DNA of 64,000 nucleotides from Ryuthela nishihirai (GCA_038380435.1 JAWZYU010000019.1:16889801-16953800), one strand, 5' to 3'. Positions 20,860-33,180 are shown, counted from the stretch's first letter. Translations and numbers: made by a program. Notes: a model not told the origin generated them from the sequence alone.

Positions 20860-22100
20860 GGGGAATGTAGTATAAAACTTCAAATCTCGATATTTGAGAT
20901 TTTAGCCTTTTCCACGGTTCATAATTAGATATCACATTGCGATTGAAGAAAACCTCCTCAAATGCTGCAATCCACAAAAATATAAATGTAAATGAATTAG
21001 TAAAGCACTTTCAATGTCGACTAAAATAAACAGTTAAATCAAGAGGGACGCTAGCTCCTCATCCATGTTTAAATCAACCAATCAATGCAAGCATTCCAAC
21101 ACTTGTATAATTCTCTTTACTCGAATAAGAGTTGGGGCGATTTCACCTCTCGGTATTTCGGAGAAGACAGAGACTAGAAACATTAGTAATGTCTCATTTT
21201 CGTCGTCTCACTCACATGAGGAAAATATTTCCAAACAAATTTACACATATGAATTATTTCATTTGATATAACACGCCGAATAGGTTGTTCCTAGTTCAGT
21301 TCTTTCTTCACTTTCCTTTCTTTGTCATTACGTTATTTGAAAAAGCAATTAGATTCCGCTAATTTTAATAGAGGCTGCGATTTGAAAAGTTTCAAAACAT
21401 TTGAATTGTGCAATTGGAAATTAAGTGCAAATTATTTATTAATCTTTTCAAATTCAGGAAGCCTATTGAGACACTTTTCCCCCAAAGTAAAATGATATCC
21501 TCTTTGTAAAAGGGACTTTGGCGACACGATGAAGTCTGTGACAATGAGCTGCACCACGTGCTCTCACTTCAACTTCCATCTTTTCATGTCGTTTTTTAGA
21601 AGTCCAAAAATGAGAAAATATAATAGAGAAAATGTCAGGACAATAGGTAGGTTGTTCCAGCCATTTTCAACGATACTTTGTCAACATTGTTATTGATATT
21701 TGGCCGGTATGGGAGGGGAAGTTTCAAACAAAAAAAAAAGGTTTAACGCTCACGACCTAGGCTCATCGAGTTTATTGCCTGCCTACAAATTTTCATAATA
21801 TCGTTGAGAGTAAATGATGTCATCACGGTCCAGAAACTCCATCAACTGCATACCCTGATGCTCGAATTAAACGTCAGCGAATCGCACATTTCAACCCTGG
21901 TTGCTTCCATGCGTGGCTTGTCTGGAATCTACAAAACGGCTATCACTTTCACGTCGATACTTTCCATTGATTCTGATGTTGACAGGTTTCTTCTTTGTAT
22001 ACCCATTTCCCTATACGAGAGCACAAATATCGCTGGGAACCTTTAATTTTTAATATATTAGAGTCCACTTTTCGTTTGAACGCTCCTTGTAACAAAACTC
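20860..22100. other. DPYD intron, no gene recognised
   Basis: Intron between exons E and F. The overlapping frames at 21804-22046 (+) and 21949-22212 (-) show no family motif. The block around 21830-21960 might be an old transposase remnant, but I could not identify it. Confidence 0.4.
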
Positions 22101-22124
22101 CGAGTGATTTTGACTGATTGACCT

Positions 22125-22215
22125 TCTTATTTGTTCTTAACGGTAAGCCTCCTTTCCCAACGCTTTTCTGAGTTTTAGTATCCTTGTGGCCTGGCCAGCA
22201 ATTGTGCGGCAAACA
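22125..22215 (+). mobile_element. SINE-1 3' fragment, degraded
   Basis: Contains CCTTTCCCAACGCTTTTCTGAG and CTTGTGGCCTGGCCA, matching the 3' body of SINE-1. The head and tail are lost. Confidence 0.55.
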
Positions 22216-22569
22216 ACTCCTATCATTTGAAAAAAAAACAACTCAAAAAACATCATTAACTCTTATTCTAACCAGATTTTAAATTTAAATGCTTATTTGG
22301 GCTCAACTACTTTGAATTCGATGTCCTTAAATGTAGTTAAACGAAAATAAGTTTTATTTTTAAATATGAGAAAAATCATTTCAAAGAACAACTGAGGAAA
22401 CGAAACTTAAAAAATATATATATTATCAACTGGACTAATTTTTTTAATTGACTTCCACTAACTGAAGTAAAGTTATATTTAGCAATAGTTAACGTTAAAA
22501 AAAAGTAAGTACGAATACAAGCAAAATGATTTTCTTTCTTAGAAATTTGTTTTTTTTTTCCTTCTTTAG

Positions 22570-22716
22570 AAATTGCCCAACTTCGGCCCCTTCCTCTCCC
22601 AGAAGCAGGCCATCGTCGCAGAATTCAAATTGCAACAAGATTTGCTGAGTGAGAAGCGAAAACCTCCTCCGAACAGGCCAGCCAGGGAACCACAACACCG
22701 AATCCCTAAGGTTCAA
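22570..22716 (+). CDS. DPYD: DPYD exon F
   Basis: This 147-nt exon, 49 codons, is phase 0 at both ends (acceptor CTTTAG, donor GTAAGT). It encodes KLPNFGPFLSQKQAIVAEFK, matching mammalian [20 protein letters not shown], and ends HRIPKVQ. The middle (LLSEKRKPPPNRPAREPQ) is the variable linker to the C-terminal Fe-S domain and is less conserved, as expected. Confidence 0.94.
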
Positions 22717-23844
22717 GTAAGTGAAAAGAAAAACATTTCTCACCTATCCAAATAATTTCTGGTGTTTTCCTAATGCTAGCTTTAAATCTGTTCAATAATG
22801 TGAGCCAACAAAAAGCAGATGTTTGTTATTCTTATTAACGAACTGTTAATGAAGGTAAAGACAAAAGGTGATAGAGAAGAGCAGTGACTCTCAACTTTTT
22901 TTTTTTATATGCATATCTATTTTTCAGTTTCATTATTTACTTTAGCACTCTCTAACAGCAAAGACTGGTACTAATCGATGATTGGGAAAACGTAAATAGA
23001 AATTACCATTACGGCGCCTGGAAGACGTAGTGGTATCGAACATTGGTTCGCGGCGACGCTACTAGGGTCCGGGTTCGAGTTATAACGTGCTGGTAGCTTT
23101 GTGGGTTTGATCACAAATTGGAAAAAAAATATTATTACTCCTATGTAATGCAACATGAATTTCTCATTATCATTTAAAATGAAAAAGTTATATTTCTCAG
23201 GTCGTTGTATTAAGGGATAAAGTGCCAGTGTAAACCCGTGACCTAGATTGGATCGGTCCGGACAGCTCTACGGTCTTATTTAGATGGCGAAAGAAAAAAA
23301 AGGAAAAAAACAGGAGTAAGGAAAGTTAATTAAATATAAAAGTTTGAGATATTTATTTAAAAAATTTTAAGTACAAGATGGTTTAATATGGTATAAAATT
23401 ATTAATTACTACTACTATGTTAAATTATTATTAAAATTTTGAAAATTAATTAATAACTTCTTAAAAATAAGCAGCAGGTAGAATTTTAAAAATAGTGATT
23501 GAATTAATATGCATATAAATAAAATTTTCACTTCTTTTAGTAAATCATCTGAATACTTGTATTTCGACCATAATATTGCAAAGACAGTCTTTTTTTTTTC
23601 TGGCAGAGATAATTTCTGGCTTAAACATATATTTTGTATTATTACTTAAATTACATATTTTCTACATTTAGCGGCATCTAACGCTGCAAATTAAGGCGTT
23701 ATGTAGATTAATTTTTTTCAATTTTCTCTTGACAAGCTGCACCCACTCCCCACTCCCAAGGATGAAGGAGCAAATCGTTGACTCAATGTAAACCTCTTGA
23801 TCATCACAATTCCAAACAAAATATCAAATTTCTAGCCCAAATAG

Positions 23845-24310
23845 ATCGTTTGCAGCATTATTTTAAATTTCGAAATTTCGAATTTTTTCCACCATTAGAA
23901 GGCGCAATTAACACTTTTGGAAAATTCGGAAAGTGTGAATTGTAATATTTCATCAATACTAATTCAACCCGATAAAAATTTTTGAATTTATATCTAAGAA
24001 CAAAAAAGTTGAATGTCTACAGAAGGACAGAAACACAAGATGACAAAGTCAATCAAAAATTTGCTCGTTTTTTATCTAGTTTTACCGTCTGTCGAACTTT
24101 TTGTCGTCGAGATAATTCAAAAATTCTTTTTGAATATATTACGATTCACACTTTTCGAATCTCCCAAAAGCTATTATTCTGCCCTCTAACGGTGTGGCAA
24201 GCAGCTGCTTGAGGGGGTATTTTTTTTATAACGGTGGTAAAACTTGAAAATTGCAAAATTTCAATCGAATTAGTTATAAATGATGTATTTATGCTGGAAA
24301 TTCGAAATTT
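23845..24310. repeat. Inverted-repeat element (FB3), also related to 45 kb
   Basis: The left arm (about 23860-23955) and right arm (about 24139-24310) are inverted copies: GAAAGTGTGAATTGTAAT on the left against ATTACGATTCACACTTTTC on the right. A related arm (ACGATTCATTCTTTTCGAAT) lies at about 45360-45480, so the family is dispersed. Confidence 0.6.
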
Positions 24311-24440
24311 TGTTGGTGGAATGGACGATCATGACGGAAACAATGAGTTGGCCTCCATAGGTAGATGGGAAAGTGCAACTTTTTTATTTTAGGAGATAAT
24401 TGGAAAAATTCTTTTTTTAGTTCGATTAGTGCTAACAGCC

Positions 24441-24632
24441 ATCCCGTGGCTGAGTGGTTAGAGCGCTTGGCTGCTAATTTAAGGAGACCTGGGTTCGAGC
24501 CCTGGATAAGGCTTGGATATTCGTGTTGCTTTTCTGCTGAAGTCCTGCCATCCTCATAGACCTTCTGCTATGGCATATAAACTGACAGACTTCTGTCAGA
24601 CCTCTGTGGCAAGCAGCTGCTTTAGGGGTAGT
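24441..24632 (+). mobile_element. SINE-2 copy, tRNA-Ser(GCU)-like head
   Basis: Best copy of the second SINE. The A-box region is GTGGCTGAGTGGTTAGAG, the anticodon-like loop CTGCTAA, and the B box GGTTCGAGCCC. The body has GGATATTCGTGTTGC and GGCATATAAACTGACAG, ending TGGCAAGCAGCTGCTTTAG. The lack of a clean acceptor stem argues against a working tRNA gene. Confidence 0.8.
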
Positions 24633-24654
24633 TATTTTTTATTTAGTACTAAAG

Positions 24655-24905
24655 AAATATTATAATTTTCATTTTTCAAATCCTTAGCTAAGTTTAAGTT
24701 ACATTGTTAGAGGTCACTAAATGTGGAAAAGACGAAACCTCCTAAAGATATTACAAGTGATCTGTTCATTATAAAAATTTTAAATTTCGGTGGTAGGTTG
24801 TCAAGAAATATTCCACTGACAGCAATAATCTGATACCTTTTTTTCAGAGGACTAAGAAAAAAAGCATCTTTTTTATATTAAGGAATAAAAGACAAATACT
24901 TTTTA
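24655..24905. repeat. Uninterrupted copy of the repeat split at 1.2-2.6 kb
   Basis: Matches 1158-1244 plus 2611-2775 without the Tc1 insertion, sharing CACTAAATGTGGAAAAG-like, AATATTCCACTGACAG-like and AAGGAATAAAAGACAAATAC-like stretches. It acts as a paralogous empty site. Confidence 0.65.
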
Positions 24906-25117
24906 TAAGGGTCTTTCTACTGGAAAGTATCTCTCTGGCCAAGGGCAAAATTATCTCGAGTCCCTGGGTCAAAGCTCCCTTTGCTGGTCCCGATCCAATA
25001 TTTTACACTTTTTATTTAAAAACTGTTATATAATTAAAATTAAATTATTTTAACTTCTAAATTTTTATTTTGATTTATTAACAAGAAAATGCAAAGTTCA
25101 CAACAAAAATAGGAGTA

Positions 25118-25340
25118 CAGTCGCTCAAAAAAGTACCCGAACACTATGGTCGATTACAGAATTCAGAGAAAATATCAGGCAACGATTTTTTAGAAATTAG
25201 TGATCTGGCAACCTTCGTGTCACGTGACACGAAGGTTACCAAATCACTAATTTCTCCAAATCCAGATATTATAATTAATCCAGATATTTTTTCTGAATTC
25301 TGTAATCAACCATAGTGTTCGGATACTTTTTTGGCGACTG
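25118..25340. mobile_element. Palindromic Tc1-type MITE
   Basis: A 223-bp element with ends CAGTCGCTCAAAAAAGTAC and, on the complement of the right side, CAGTCGCCAAAAAAGTATC. TA duplications at 25116-25117 and 25341-25342. The centre is a perfect palindrome, CCTTCGTGTCACGTGACACG and onward. Confidence 0.9.
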
Positions 25341-25744
25341 TACAACATTTCTAAGTTAGGATGGTACATTCTACAGGTCGTAAAATTATTGTATGGATAT
25401 ACAATAATAATTCCTACAATAATAACACTAGTTTATAAGGTTTTAATAACATGAACAATTGTAGCTGCCTTAACTCTTTTTCAGGTGCTGATTTCGATCT
25501 GGCCTAAAAAATGGCTAGCACGTCACATTTTTATGTTATTGGTCATTTTCACTCCTATTAAGATCTTCCTATAGCAGCACCTATAGGCACCTGGGAAGAT
25601 ACTAAATATTTTATTTTTTGTGGATGGCAACAGTGATTGCCAAGTGGGAGAAAACATGTAACAGTAACTTAACCTCAGACCACCATTCTTGTTGATTTCA
25701 TTATAGAAGAAACACGTGCTGTACGTTGAAGAGTGAATTTTGGC

Positions 25745-26995
25745 GTTAAATGGCACAAAGGCAGTGTCGCAGATATGTTAATGTGTCAGATAAGTTTTGT
25801 TATGCGTGTAGAAATTATATTTTAAAATCTCAGGTTCGCTCTTTGGCAAAGATTGTGAAGAAAGCCTGAAAGTTTCATTTTGTATGTCATCTCGGAGATC
25901 ACGACAAAATATGGGTTTCACATGTGTGCTGCATTTCGTGCTTTGCTGACCTGAGTGAATGGTTGAAAGGTAAGATAAAATCAAAGCCTTTTTGCAGTTC
26001 CAATGGTTTGGTGTAGCCAACTAGTTACTTGCATAATTGCTATTTTTGCTTAACTAAAGTGTCGGGCTTTTCAAAAAAAGAACAAAAGCAAAGTACAATA
26101 TCCAAATGTGAAAATCCTTCAGCCATAAGGCCAGTTCCTCATAGAGGAGATTTTCCTATACCAGCACCTCCAACTAACTGGGAGGAGATGGATTCATATT
26201 CATCAGAGGAAGATTTCAGGCACACACAGAACCTGATCCTACATATACCCCTAAAAAGCTAGACGAGCCTCACCTGATTTAGTAAAATGAACTAAATGAT
26301 CTTGTTCGAGACTTGGGACTTTCCAAACAACAAGCTGATGTTTTAGGTTCAAGACTTCAAGAGTGGAATCTTCTGGCCAAGGGTACCAGAGTTTCTCTGT
26401 TCAGAAAGAGAAATTTGTTTTTATCTGCTTATTACGAGATGCAAGATGGTTTGTGTTTCTGCACAGATATTTCAGACCTGATAGAAGAAATTGGAACAAC
26501 TCACGACCTTAAGGAATGGAGTCTGTTTATAGATTCGTCAAAATTCAGCTTAAAAGCTGTTCTTCTGCATAAAGGAAACCAAAATGCATTTGAAGGAAAT
26601 TTTTCAAAAGTTAAATGATGCTAAACTCAAAAAGGGATCTTTGTTGGTTCCCAGATCAGAAAGCTACTGAATGATACAGTCTTCGAAGAAAAACTGAATA
26701 AGATGGAGCGCGCTGCATGGAACTCCTTCACTTCTGTGATCCAGGATTTTCTGGGGAATCACAAAGAGGAAAACTACCATCAGCTCATTCAAGATCTTCT
26801 CAAAAACTATGAATATCTTGGCTGCCGAATGTCTTTGAAGATCAATTTCTTGCATTCGCATCTCGACTTCTTTCCGAAGAACTTAAGAGCTGTCAGATGA
26901 TGAGCAAGGGGAAATATTCCCCTTGCTCATCACTGACAGCTCCTAAGTGCAGGTGGGACCCAGCAATAATAGGTGACTACTGCTGGTTCTTGCAT
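25745..26995 (+). pseudogene. DDE-like protein of the F2 element, deleted
   Basis: Homologous in order to the F1 protein. N-terminal Cys-rich part: CYACRNYILKSQ, HVCCISCFADLSEWLKGK, CYFCLTKVSGFSKK. Then LLGSRLQEWN-like block at 26313-26618 ending EWSLFIDSSKFSLKAVLLHK (candidate Asp 1, better preserved than in F1). A deletion near 26615-26640 removes the second Asp region. The C-terminal part at 26703-26900 reads FLGNHKEENYHQLI and KINFLHSHLDFFPKN. A snap-back palindrome then replaces the RFHQDI segment, and DYCWFLHEEE follows. Not functional. Confidence 0.75.
26882..26947. repeat. Snap-back palindrome in F2
   Basis: Arms of about 31 nt (left contains GATGAGCAAGGGGAA, right TTCCCCTTGCTCATC) with a 3-nt centre. 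One base is missing and one substituted between arms. It sits where the family normally encodes RFHQDI. Confidence 0.9.
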
Positions 26996-27387
26996 GAGGA
27001 AGAAACCTCAGCACATAAATAAAAGACAAAAACGAACTTCTTGTAAGTATAAAAGATCCTTCCTTACCCATGGTGTCTTATTTTGCGTTTCAATATTATT
27101 TCATTTGTTACTTTATATTCAGTGATCTATAACTATGATGTTTCTATTTTTTTCCCCTGTAATCATGTAATTAATTGATGAGTTTTAAGTTTTAAGCATT
27201 TATTTTTATTTTCCAGATATGAGTATTCATTGAAATTTGAAATACATCAATCCGTAATTTAAAAAAAAAATGTATGTGCTGCAGATTTTTCACAGCCGTA
27301 TTTGAATTCAGCATCCCAAAATTAGTTAAAAACATCCTATTTGAGCAATGTTATAAAAATAAGTTTCAATTTTTGTCTAATGTAATT

Positions 27388-27476
27388 CAGTCGCTCAGTC
27401 AATAACTAATTACTCAATCAATAATTCAATCACTCAGTCAATAACTCAATCGCTCAATCAATAACTCAACACTCGT
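27388..27476. repeat. Short tandem repeat (CTCAATCAATAA)n
   Basis: Imperfect repetition of CTCAGTCAATAACTCAAT-type units, five or so copies, in a DPYD intron. Non-coding. Confidence 0.8.
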
Positions 27477-27703
27477 AATCGTCTATATACATATTAGGTG
27501 TTGCTTGAGAAACCAGGACAAACTTGATAGAGCTTCAAAGTTGTCTCCATCCTTTGCGTCTTTCTCGAGCCCTGTTTATAAAAGGATATTAAAAATGTTA
27601 AATGTTTCTTTCTGTACAGAAAATTGACGTTAATTGTTATCTATGTTATGAAGTAAAAAATCACAACAATGAATAAAATCGATATATTTTGTAATATCAA
27701 CAG

Positions 27704-27787
27704 GATTTCATCGCCAAAGGCGTGAAGAAAATTGGCACGTTTGGTGATCTTGATATCACTCAGCAGATGGTTGCAGTCATTGATGAG
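27704..27787 (+). CDS. DPYD: DPYD exon G
   Basis: This 84-nt exon, 28 codons, is phase 0 at both ends (acceptor CAACAG, donor GTGAGT). It encodes KKIGTFGDLDITQQMVAVID, matching mammalian QYLGTFGELSNMEQVVAMID. This leads directly into the C-terminal ferredoxin-like domain. Short but unambiguous because both junctions keep the family alignment. Confidence 0.94.
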
Positions 27788-28365
27788 GTGAGTAGCACTA
27801 CTTTAACAACGCATTTAAAATTTAATACCCTTTAACAACGCATTTAGGACTTTCAGACTTTTTAAATAAAAGTTTTCTTTCTTCGGAGGAACTCTTATTT
27901 AAAGTAAGAAGATGAAAACTCGTTCAGTCATACTAAATCAACTAATATGCGTGCTTAGTTTAAAATCGAACTACTGAGGTTTTGTTTGCAGTTGTTTCCT
28001 GATTAATATGGTTTAGCAAGATGCCACCTCAATATTAACTTCGTTTGAAGAGAATCATCATACAGTAAAATGTGATCTCATAGCGATTTCTCAATAGATA
28101 ACCTAAAGTACGAAATAAAGGAACTTTAATTCATGCTTTTATTGACTTTTTAAACAGCTCCCACTGAAGTTTCATCAACATTCTCTGTCTACAAAACTAA
28201 ATTTGATTTGGCAGCAATTTGAGAGACCCGTGCACCAGTGACGAAGCATGACTTCAGAAATGCAGTCTTCTCAATTTCAGTTACTGTAATACTGTACGGC
28301 ACAGGTTTTATAACTTTTTAGTAAATTGTAGAATTTCGTATTATATTAATGGAAAAACAAAAAGG

Positions 28366-28785
28366 TGCAGGACTGATTCAGTCGGTATACGCTGGCTCGT
28401 AACATGACGTTCCTAGATTCCAGCTCCAGTTGTACCAGAAATTGTTCTCTGCTCTAGCGTCCACCCCCCCTCCCACGCTGAGAAAGGGTAACATTGTTAG
28501 GGTAGGGAAAAGACGGCCATCCGTCAAATGGAACGCTAAGTCTTGGCCTTTTGTGCATGAGAGCCATTGACTGTGCACGTTAATGAGCTCAGGAGGCCTT
28601 GACGGAAGGCTTCCAATAACCCTTAAGTGAACACTTTTCCCCTAACCAACTTCCTTGGATTCCTAAAAACCCCTTAGGGACCTAAATAAATACTAATCAA
28701 ACAGTTGAGGTCCTTTGTACATGGCCGTTTAGCATATTGTGTACAAAAAAGTACTGTTCGCTGGTAAGGTAGCTCAACTACACTG
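28366..28785 (+). mobile_element. SINE-1 copy, diverged
   Basis: Degenerate tRNA-like head (CAGTCGGTATACGCTGGCTCG), SINE-1 body landmarks (GACGGCCATCCGTCAAATGG, CATGAGAGCCATTG) and a GGTAAGGTAGCTCAAC-like end. It contains an extra segment near 28680-28720. Confidence 0.65.
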
Positions 28786-29167
28786 AAATGGTATAAAGTT
28801 CTCTTACGAGTAGTAGGCCATAGCAACAACGCACAGATTTTGCACAACCAACTTTACGCGTCGCCAGCGAAGAGAGAAATGACAATACGATCCTTTGTTT
28901 TTAATACGCAATGGCTACTTTAGACAAGTTTTAAAAAAAGTCGCAGCTCGTTAACTTTGTAAGAACGAGTGCAAATCTACAGACACGTGTCAAGAACCTT
29001 TTGAACATCCTCCGTAGAAACTTATTATTCATCTAGTGGAAGGAAATTTTTTTTAAAAACCCGTGAAATTATTATGTGATAATCAGAATGAGTTTACTGA
29101 GCTCAGCTTCAGTTGGAAGTACGATCTGGAAGGAACTACATCCAAGTTTGAACCATTTTCTAAAGAG

Positions 29168-29539
29168 TAGGGTTGTTTTACCTCTGAGCGGCACTTTTTT
29201 GCACATCGTGGGCTAAATGGCCAGGTCACATTGACTCCGAAGGCTCAGAGAAGGTTGGGGGAGGGGACCCACTGGAACAGTTGTTGGGAGACAGATGGTA
29301 GACCCCCGTCAAGGCCATCCAACGTGTTCTTTAACGTGCACAGAGTATGGCTCTCCTGCACACGGGACCACGGCTTAATGTCCCACCCGATGGGCGGTTG
29401 ACATTCACAAGCCCATCGGTGTCCGCTACTGACCGTGGGCAGGTCGGGGAGTTTTGCGGAGATAAATCTCAACGCTGACCTAGCTGGGGGTGTTAGATTA
29501 CGAGCCTGGCGCGCTACCGACTCTGCCACCCCCGACCCA
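29168..29539 (-). mobile_element. SINE-1 copy with perfect 14-bp duplication
   Basis: Inverted SINE-1. It begins with the complement of the tail (AGGGTTGTTTTACCTC) and ends with the tRNA-like head (GCGCGCTACCGACTCTGCC-like, here GGCGCGCTACCGACTC). Both flanks are CATTTTCTAAAGAG (29154-29167 and 29540-29553). The perfect duplication suggests a recent insertion. Confidence 0.95.
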
Positions 29540-29553
29540 CATTTTCTAAAGAG

Positions 29554-31384
29554 CAACATGAATTGAGTCTCATAGAGATAAATGGATTCAGTTTTTTGCA
29601 GAAATAAACATTAAAAATTTAGGAGAAGGAATGCTGGAAATTTTTATTAATTGCTTCCATTTCTTTCTCAGCGCAGTGACCGTGTTTCGTGTTGATACGA
29701 CCCACTTAGATAAACATCTTGATTTGTGTTAACAAGGCGACAGTCATGGATTGTGGAACCAGTTTGAAATACAAGCGTAGGATAAATGGTGACCCCTGAT
29801 TCAACCGTTATTGCTGTTGGCATTTCGATGAAACACTCGCTGCAGAGCATTTCATTGATTCAAATAAAAAAATGGACAGGTAATCCATCAACTTAATGAA
29901 ATCAAAGTGAAAGAAAATCCTTTTTTTCTCACTAATCAGTGAATTAGGAAATAAAAATAGCTCAGATTGTTGTAGAACAGGCTGACTAAGAATGAACGAA
30001 TGTTCTTTATTTAAAATACAAGGACTTTCATTCTCTTTTTAGTACTGCTTTTGCGAAATGCTACATACAACCAATACAATAAACAGGATTGACAATGAGG
30101 ATGACTTGAGCTATGTAGACCGTAGCATTTGAAGGCTTCGCAATGTTTTAAACTCAAATTTATCCTTATGTTATTGCATTTTGCAGTCTAAACTTCACCT
30201 GTAGTCTTCTGAAATATATCAACAGCCCCTTTTATGGAAATGTCACGTAGAACGTCAAGAAAGCTCAAGTAACTAAATTTCTTTGAATTTGCAGTGGAAA
30301 AATTTTGCCTTAAGAATACAGGAATGTCTCATTTAATAAACATTCAATTTATCTGCATTCAAGTGTGTCTAAAGCTGTAACAAATTTTTGAGAAATAAAA
30401 TGAGTCACTAATAAATGTCTCGCTGCCTAATAAATATTCTATCCTCATTTTCAGTTCAATATCTGTTCCTACTAAATTTTCTTTCTCGCTAAGGAATATT
30501 CTGAAGTCTTCAGATTCTAGAATGTACATAACTTAACTGTCAGTTCAAACATAATGTAAAATTCAATTAGAAGTACTGCATTTGTATTTTGTATTATATA
30601 GTGTGAAATATATATATTTACACAAAGGATAGCAACTTACGCGAAGGTTCGGTGTTGTGAACTGTTGCGTAAGTAGAATTTGGCCTACAATGCTTAATAT
30701 ACTAATTATCCCCATTAATTCCCAGGTTATTCTTACTATTCAATGCAGGTATTAATACAGTGAGTGAAAAGTACAGTAATACATAATTCTAAGCATATAA
30801 GAAATCACATTTTCTATAAATGAATGATGAAAATGAATGATTTTGAAATTCACATGACAGCCTAATTCTGATAAAAACGTCGTTGGCTATATTCGCGAGA
30901 AATCGAATTTGCGTGAGTTGCGAACTTATATGTATGCCCCTTATTTTCTTCTGTAATTTTTTTAACGTGTAGAATTTCAAGGTTATGAGTTAGCTGCATT
31001 TTATAGAATATTTTACAAACCTTATTTATCATTAGTTTCATTTACCAAATAACATTTGGTCTCTTTTATTTGAATAATAATAGTTTAAACGCTACCTACT
31101 TTTTAACCTCCTGCAGTGTACATTCCAGTGGTTCCCAATCTCTTTGAGACAAGCCCCCCCCCCCAACACCTTCATAGAATTCAGAATATTTTTTCCCGCA
31201 TAAAACTAATTGAAATAACAAATTTCTATGCATATAAATTTACGAGAATTTGGTACTCCATCTATGAAGTTCTAAAATTTTTCTGCCGAAATAAAAAATG
31301 TACAACTATGTTAATCAAAGAACTATTCGAGATTTTGTATAATCTAATTATTCCTGCCAACTCGAGAACCCTCCCTTCCCATTG
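29554..31384. other. DPYD intron, no gene recognised
   Basis: AT-rich intron. A few GCGTAAGT/CGCGAGAA-like pieces (about 30635-30680, 30890-30915) recall pogo-type terminal regions but are too weak to call. There is a C tract at about 31147-31160. Confidence 0.45.
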
Positions 31385-31858
31385 ACATGTGTCAATGGGC
31401 TTCGAAGCTCTTAACTTCTAAAATAGGTATTTAATGGAAAATGTAACTGAAGATAAATTCGAGTTCAAAATCAAATCTCTATTGAAATTTCGGTTTTCAG
31501 CAATATTCGTTCAGTATTTAAAGAATTATGGAAGCTGGAATATTTCACAACAGTAAGGAAAGAGTCATAAGAATTTACCACAGAAATTAAAATTTAAATA
31601 ATGTTTTAAACACTTAATAAAATATATATTATAAGTTTGCGTAATTATTAATCCATTATTGTGAATGTTTTTTAGAAAATAAGATGATTTATTATTAACT
31701 ATTGTAGCATCATTAACTTTTCAAATACTGAACGAAAATTGTTGAAAATCGAGATTTTAATAGATTTGATTACGATCTTCCGTCACATTTTTCCATTAAA
31801 TGCCCATTTTACAAGTTATAAAGTTTCGTAGTTAGATTTTCATTGACACGACATTAAC
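31385..31858. repeat. Foldback repeat, family FB2, copy b
   Basis: Same structure as 20341-20838. The left arm has TATTTAATGGAAAATGTAAC and TTCAGTATTTAAAGAATT. The right arm has the inverted forms, including TTCCATTAAATG and AAAGTTTCGTAGTTAGATTT. Confidence 0.8.
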
Positions 31859-31862
31859 ATTA

Positions 31863-32040
31863 TGCTAGGATTGGGTTGGGTTGTTTTACCTCTGAGCTGA
31901 GCTTTTTTTTACCACAAGGACCCCAAAGATTGCAGAAGGTTGGGGGAAGGGGAATCACTCTACAACTGTTAGGAGACAGATGGTAGTCTTCGTTCAAGGC
32001 CATCCAGCATGTTATTAAACGTGTACAGGGTATGCTATTT
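31863..32040 (-). mobile_element. SINE-1 copy, head truncated
   Basis: Minus-strand SINE-1 3' body: GGGTTGTTTTACCTCTGAG, then GGAGACAGATGGTAGTC and AAGGCCATCCAGCATG. The tRNA-derived head is absent. Confidence 0.8.
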
Positions 32041-32324
32041 TGGTAAGACAAGGAAATATATATACAGATAATGGAATTCTGTAATGCTATTTACAGTGGG
32101 GTTCATCGGTCCAAGCCTTTCACCCCGTTCATGCTAATCATGAATTATATAATAGGAAGGCTGTTTATATATATATATTTATTTATGTTTATAAAGTGTG
32201 TATCATAGTATATGCATGATGTGAGTAACCCGAACAAACTTTTGTGGTTACTCTTCTGACTGATTTATATATACGATTCTTAGAAATTTTCCACGTTATT
32301 CCAGTGGAGATCCAGATTTACACC

Positions 32325-32830
32325 CACAGAAACAACTTTCGTATCTTCTAAAATAAGATTTACATGAAAAAATAAAAATGATTTTAAACCGAAAATTTAA
32401 GTGAAATCTGACTTAATCTTTATTTTTGCAATATTCATTAAGATTTATATTTTTCTATTTAAAGAGTTATAGATATTGTAAGAAATAAGAGCAGCATTGT
32501 CACTGGTATAAAAGTTTACAAGTAAATTTTCTCTCTTAAAACAAATAATAACTATTGTGTGAAAACCTATTTGATGAATTTTAGGAGTTTGTGTAATGAT
32601 AATTTTCGCGAATTTTGTTAAACATTGCTTAAGACGAACAAAACTGCTAATTCAACATTAAAGATTCTGTAACTCTTTTGATACTAAGCAAATATTGCTG
32701 CATTCAACAGTTGAGTGTGGATTATTTTCCGTTTCATTTTTACCATAAAAATTTATTATAGAACTTACGGAGTTTCAAAAAACTGGACTTTAACTAGCAT
32801 AAAAGTTTATCAGAGTTTTTATTACGTTAG
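32325..32830. repeat. Possible third FB2 foldback copy, diverged
   Basis: Order and spacing resemble the two FB2 copies (TCTTCTAAAATAAG, GCAATATTCATTAAG, then later ACTTACGGAGTTTC), but identity is low. Tentative. Confidence 0.4.
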
Positions 32831-33039
32831 TGTAGAACAAATTCTTCATTGGAGAATGTTAGTATGGGTAAAGGAGGAAAAAAATTATTAAATTTTTGCA
32901 TATTTCACACATTTTTCAAGAAATGTTTTAAAATGTTTTGAAATGGAGAGGGGAAATGTTATACTGCAATCCCAACATTCAATCTTTTGGATCCCCCCCC
33001 CCCTTTTTTACTTTTTTCTGCTCGTTATGAAAAGCACTT

Positions 33040-33180
33040 CACTCGCCTTACTGCACTTTCACCTGCCTTATTTATATATATTATGCTGCCGTATTTATAT
33101 ATATATTATTTATATATATTATGCCTGCCTTATTTATATATATTATTATATTACTGCACTTTCACCCGCCTTATTTTTCT
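33040..33180. repeat. TATATA-rich minisatellite near last DPYD exon
   Basis: Units of the form TGCCTTATTTATATATATTA are repeated several times, flanked by two copies of CTGCACTTTCACC. The block ends about 80 nt before exon H. Confidence 0.85.

Larger units (their letters stand above)
25426..27385 (+). mobile_element. Unnamed CACTRG-terminus element, copy F2
   Basis: The left end CACTAGTTTATAAGG matches the end of copy F3 at 51420 (complement CACTGGTTTACAAGG). The right end is degraded and its limit is a guess. The element holds the coding remnant described at 25745-26995. It lies in the 5-kb DPYD intron before exon G. Confidence 0.65.

Noticed and set aside
23010..23115. Possible third SINE or tRNA-like sequence
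   Set aside because: Only a B-box-like GGGTTCGAG is clear, and no other copy in the window supports it.
24441..24515. Possible tRNA-Ser gene
   Set aside because: Boxes A and B are present but it continues into the SINE-2 body shared by several other copies and lacks a paired acceptor stem, so it is a SINE head.
29245..29559. 104-aa open frame on minus
   Set aside because: It is the SINE-1 copy at 29168-29539.
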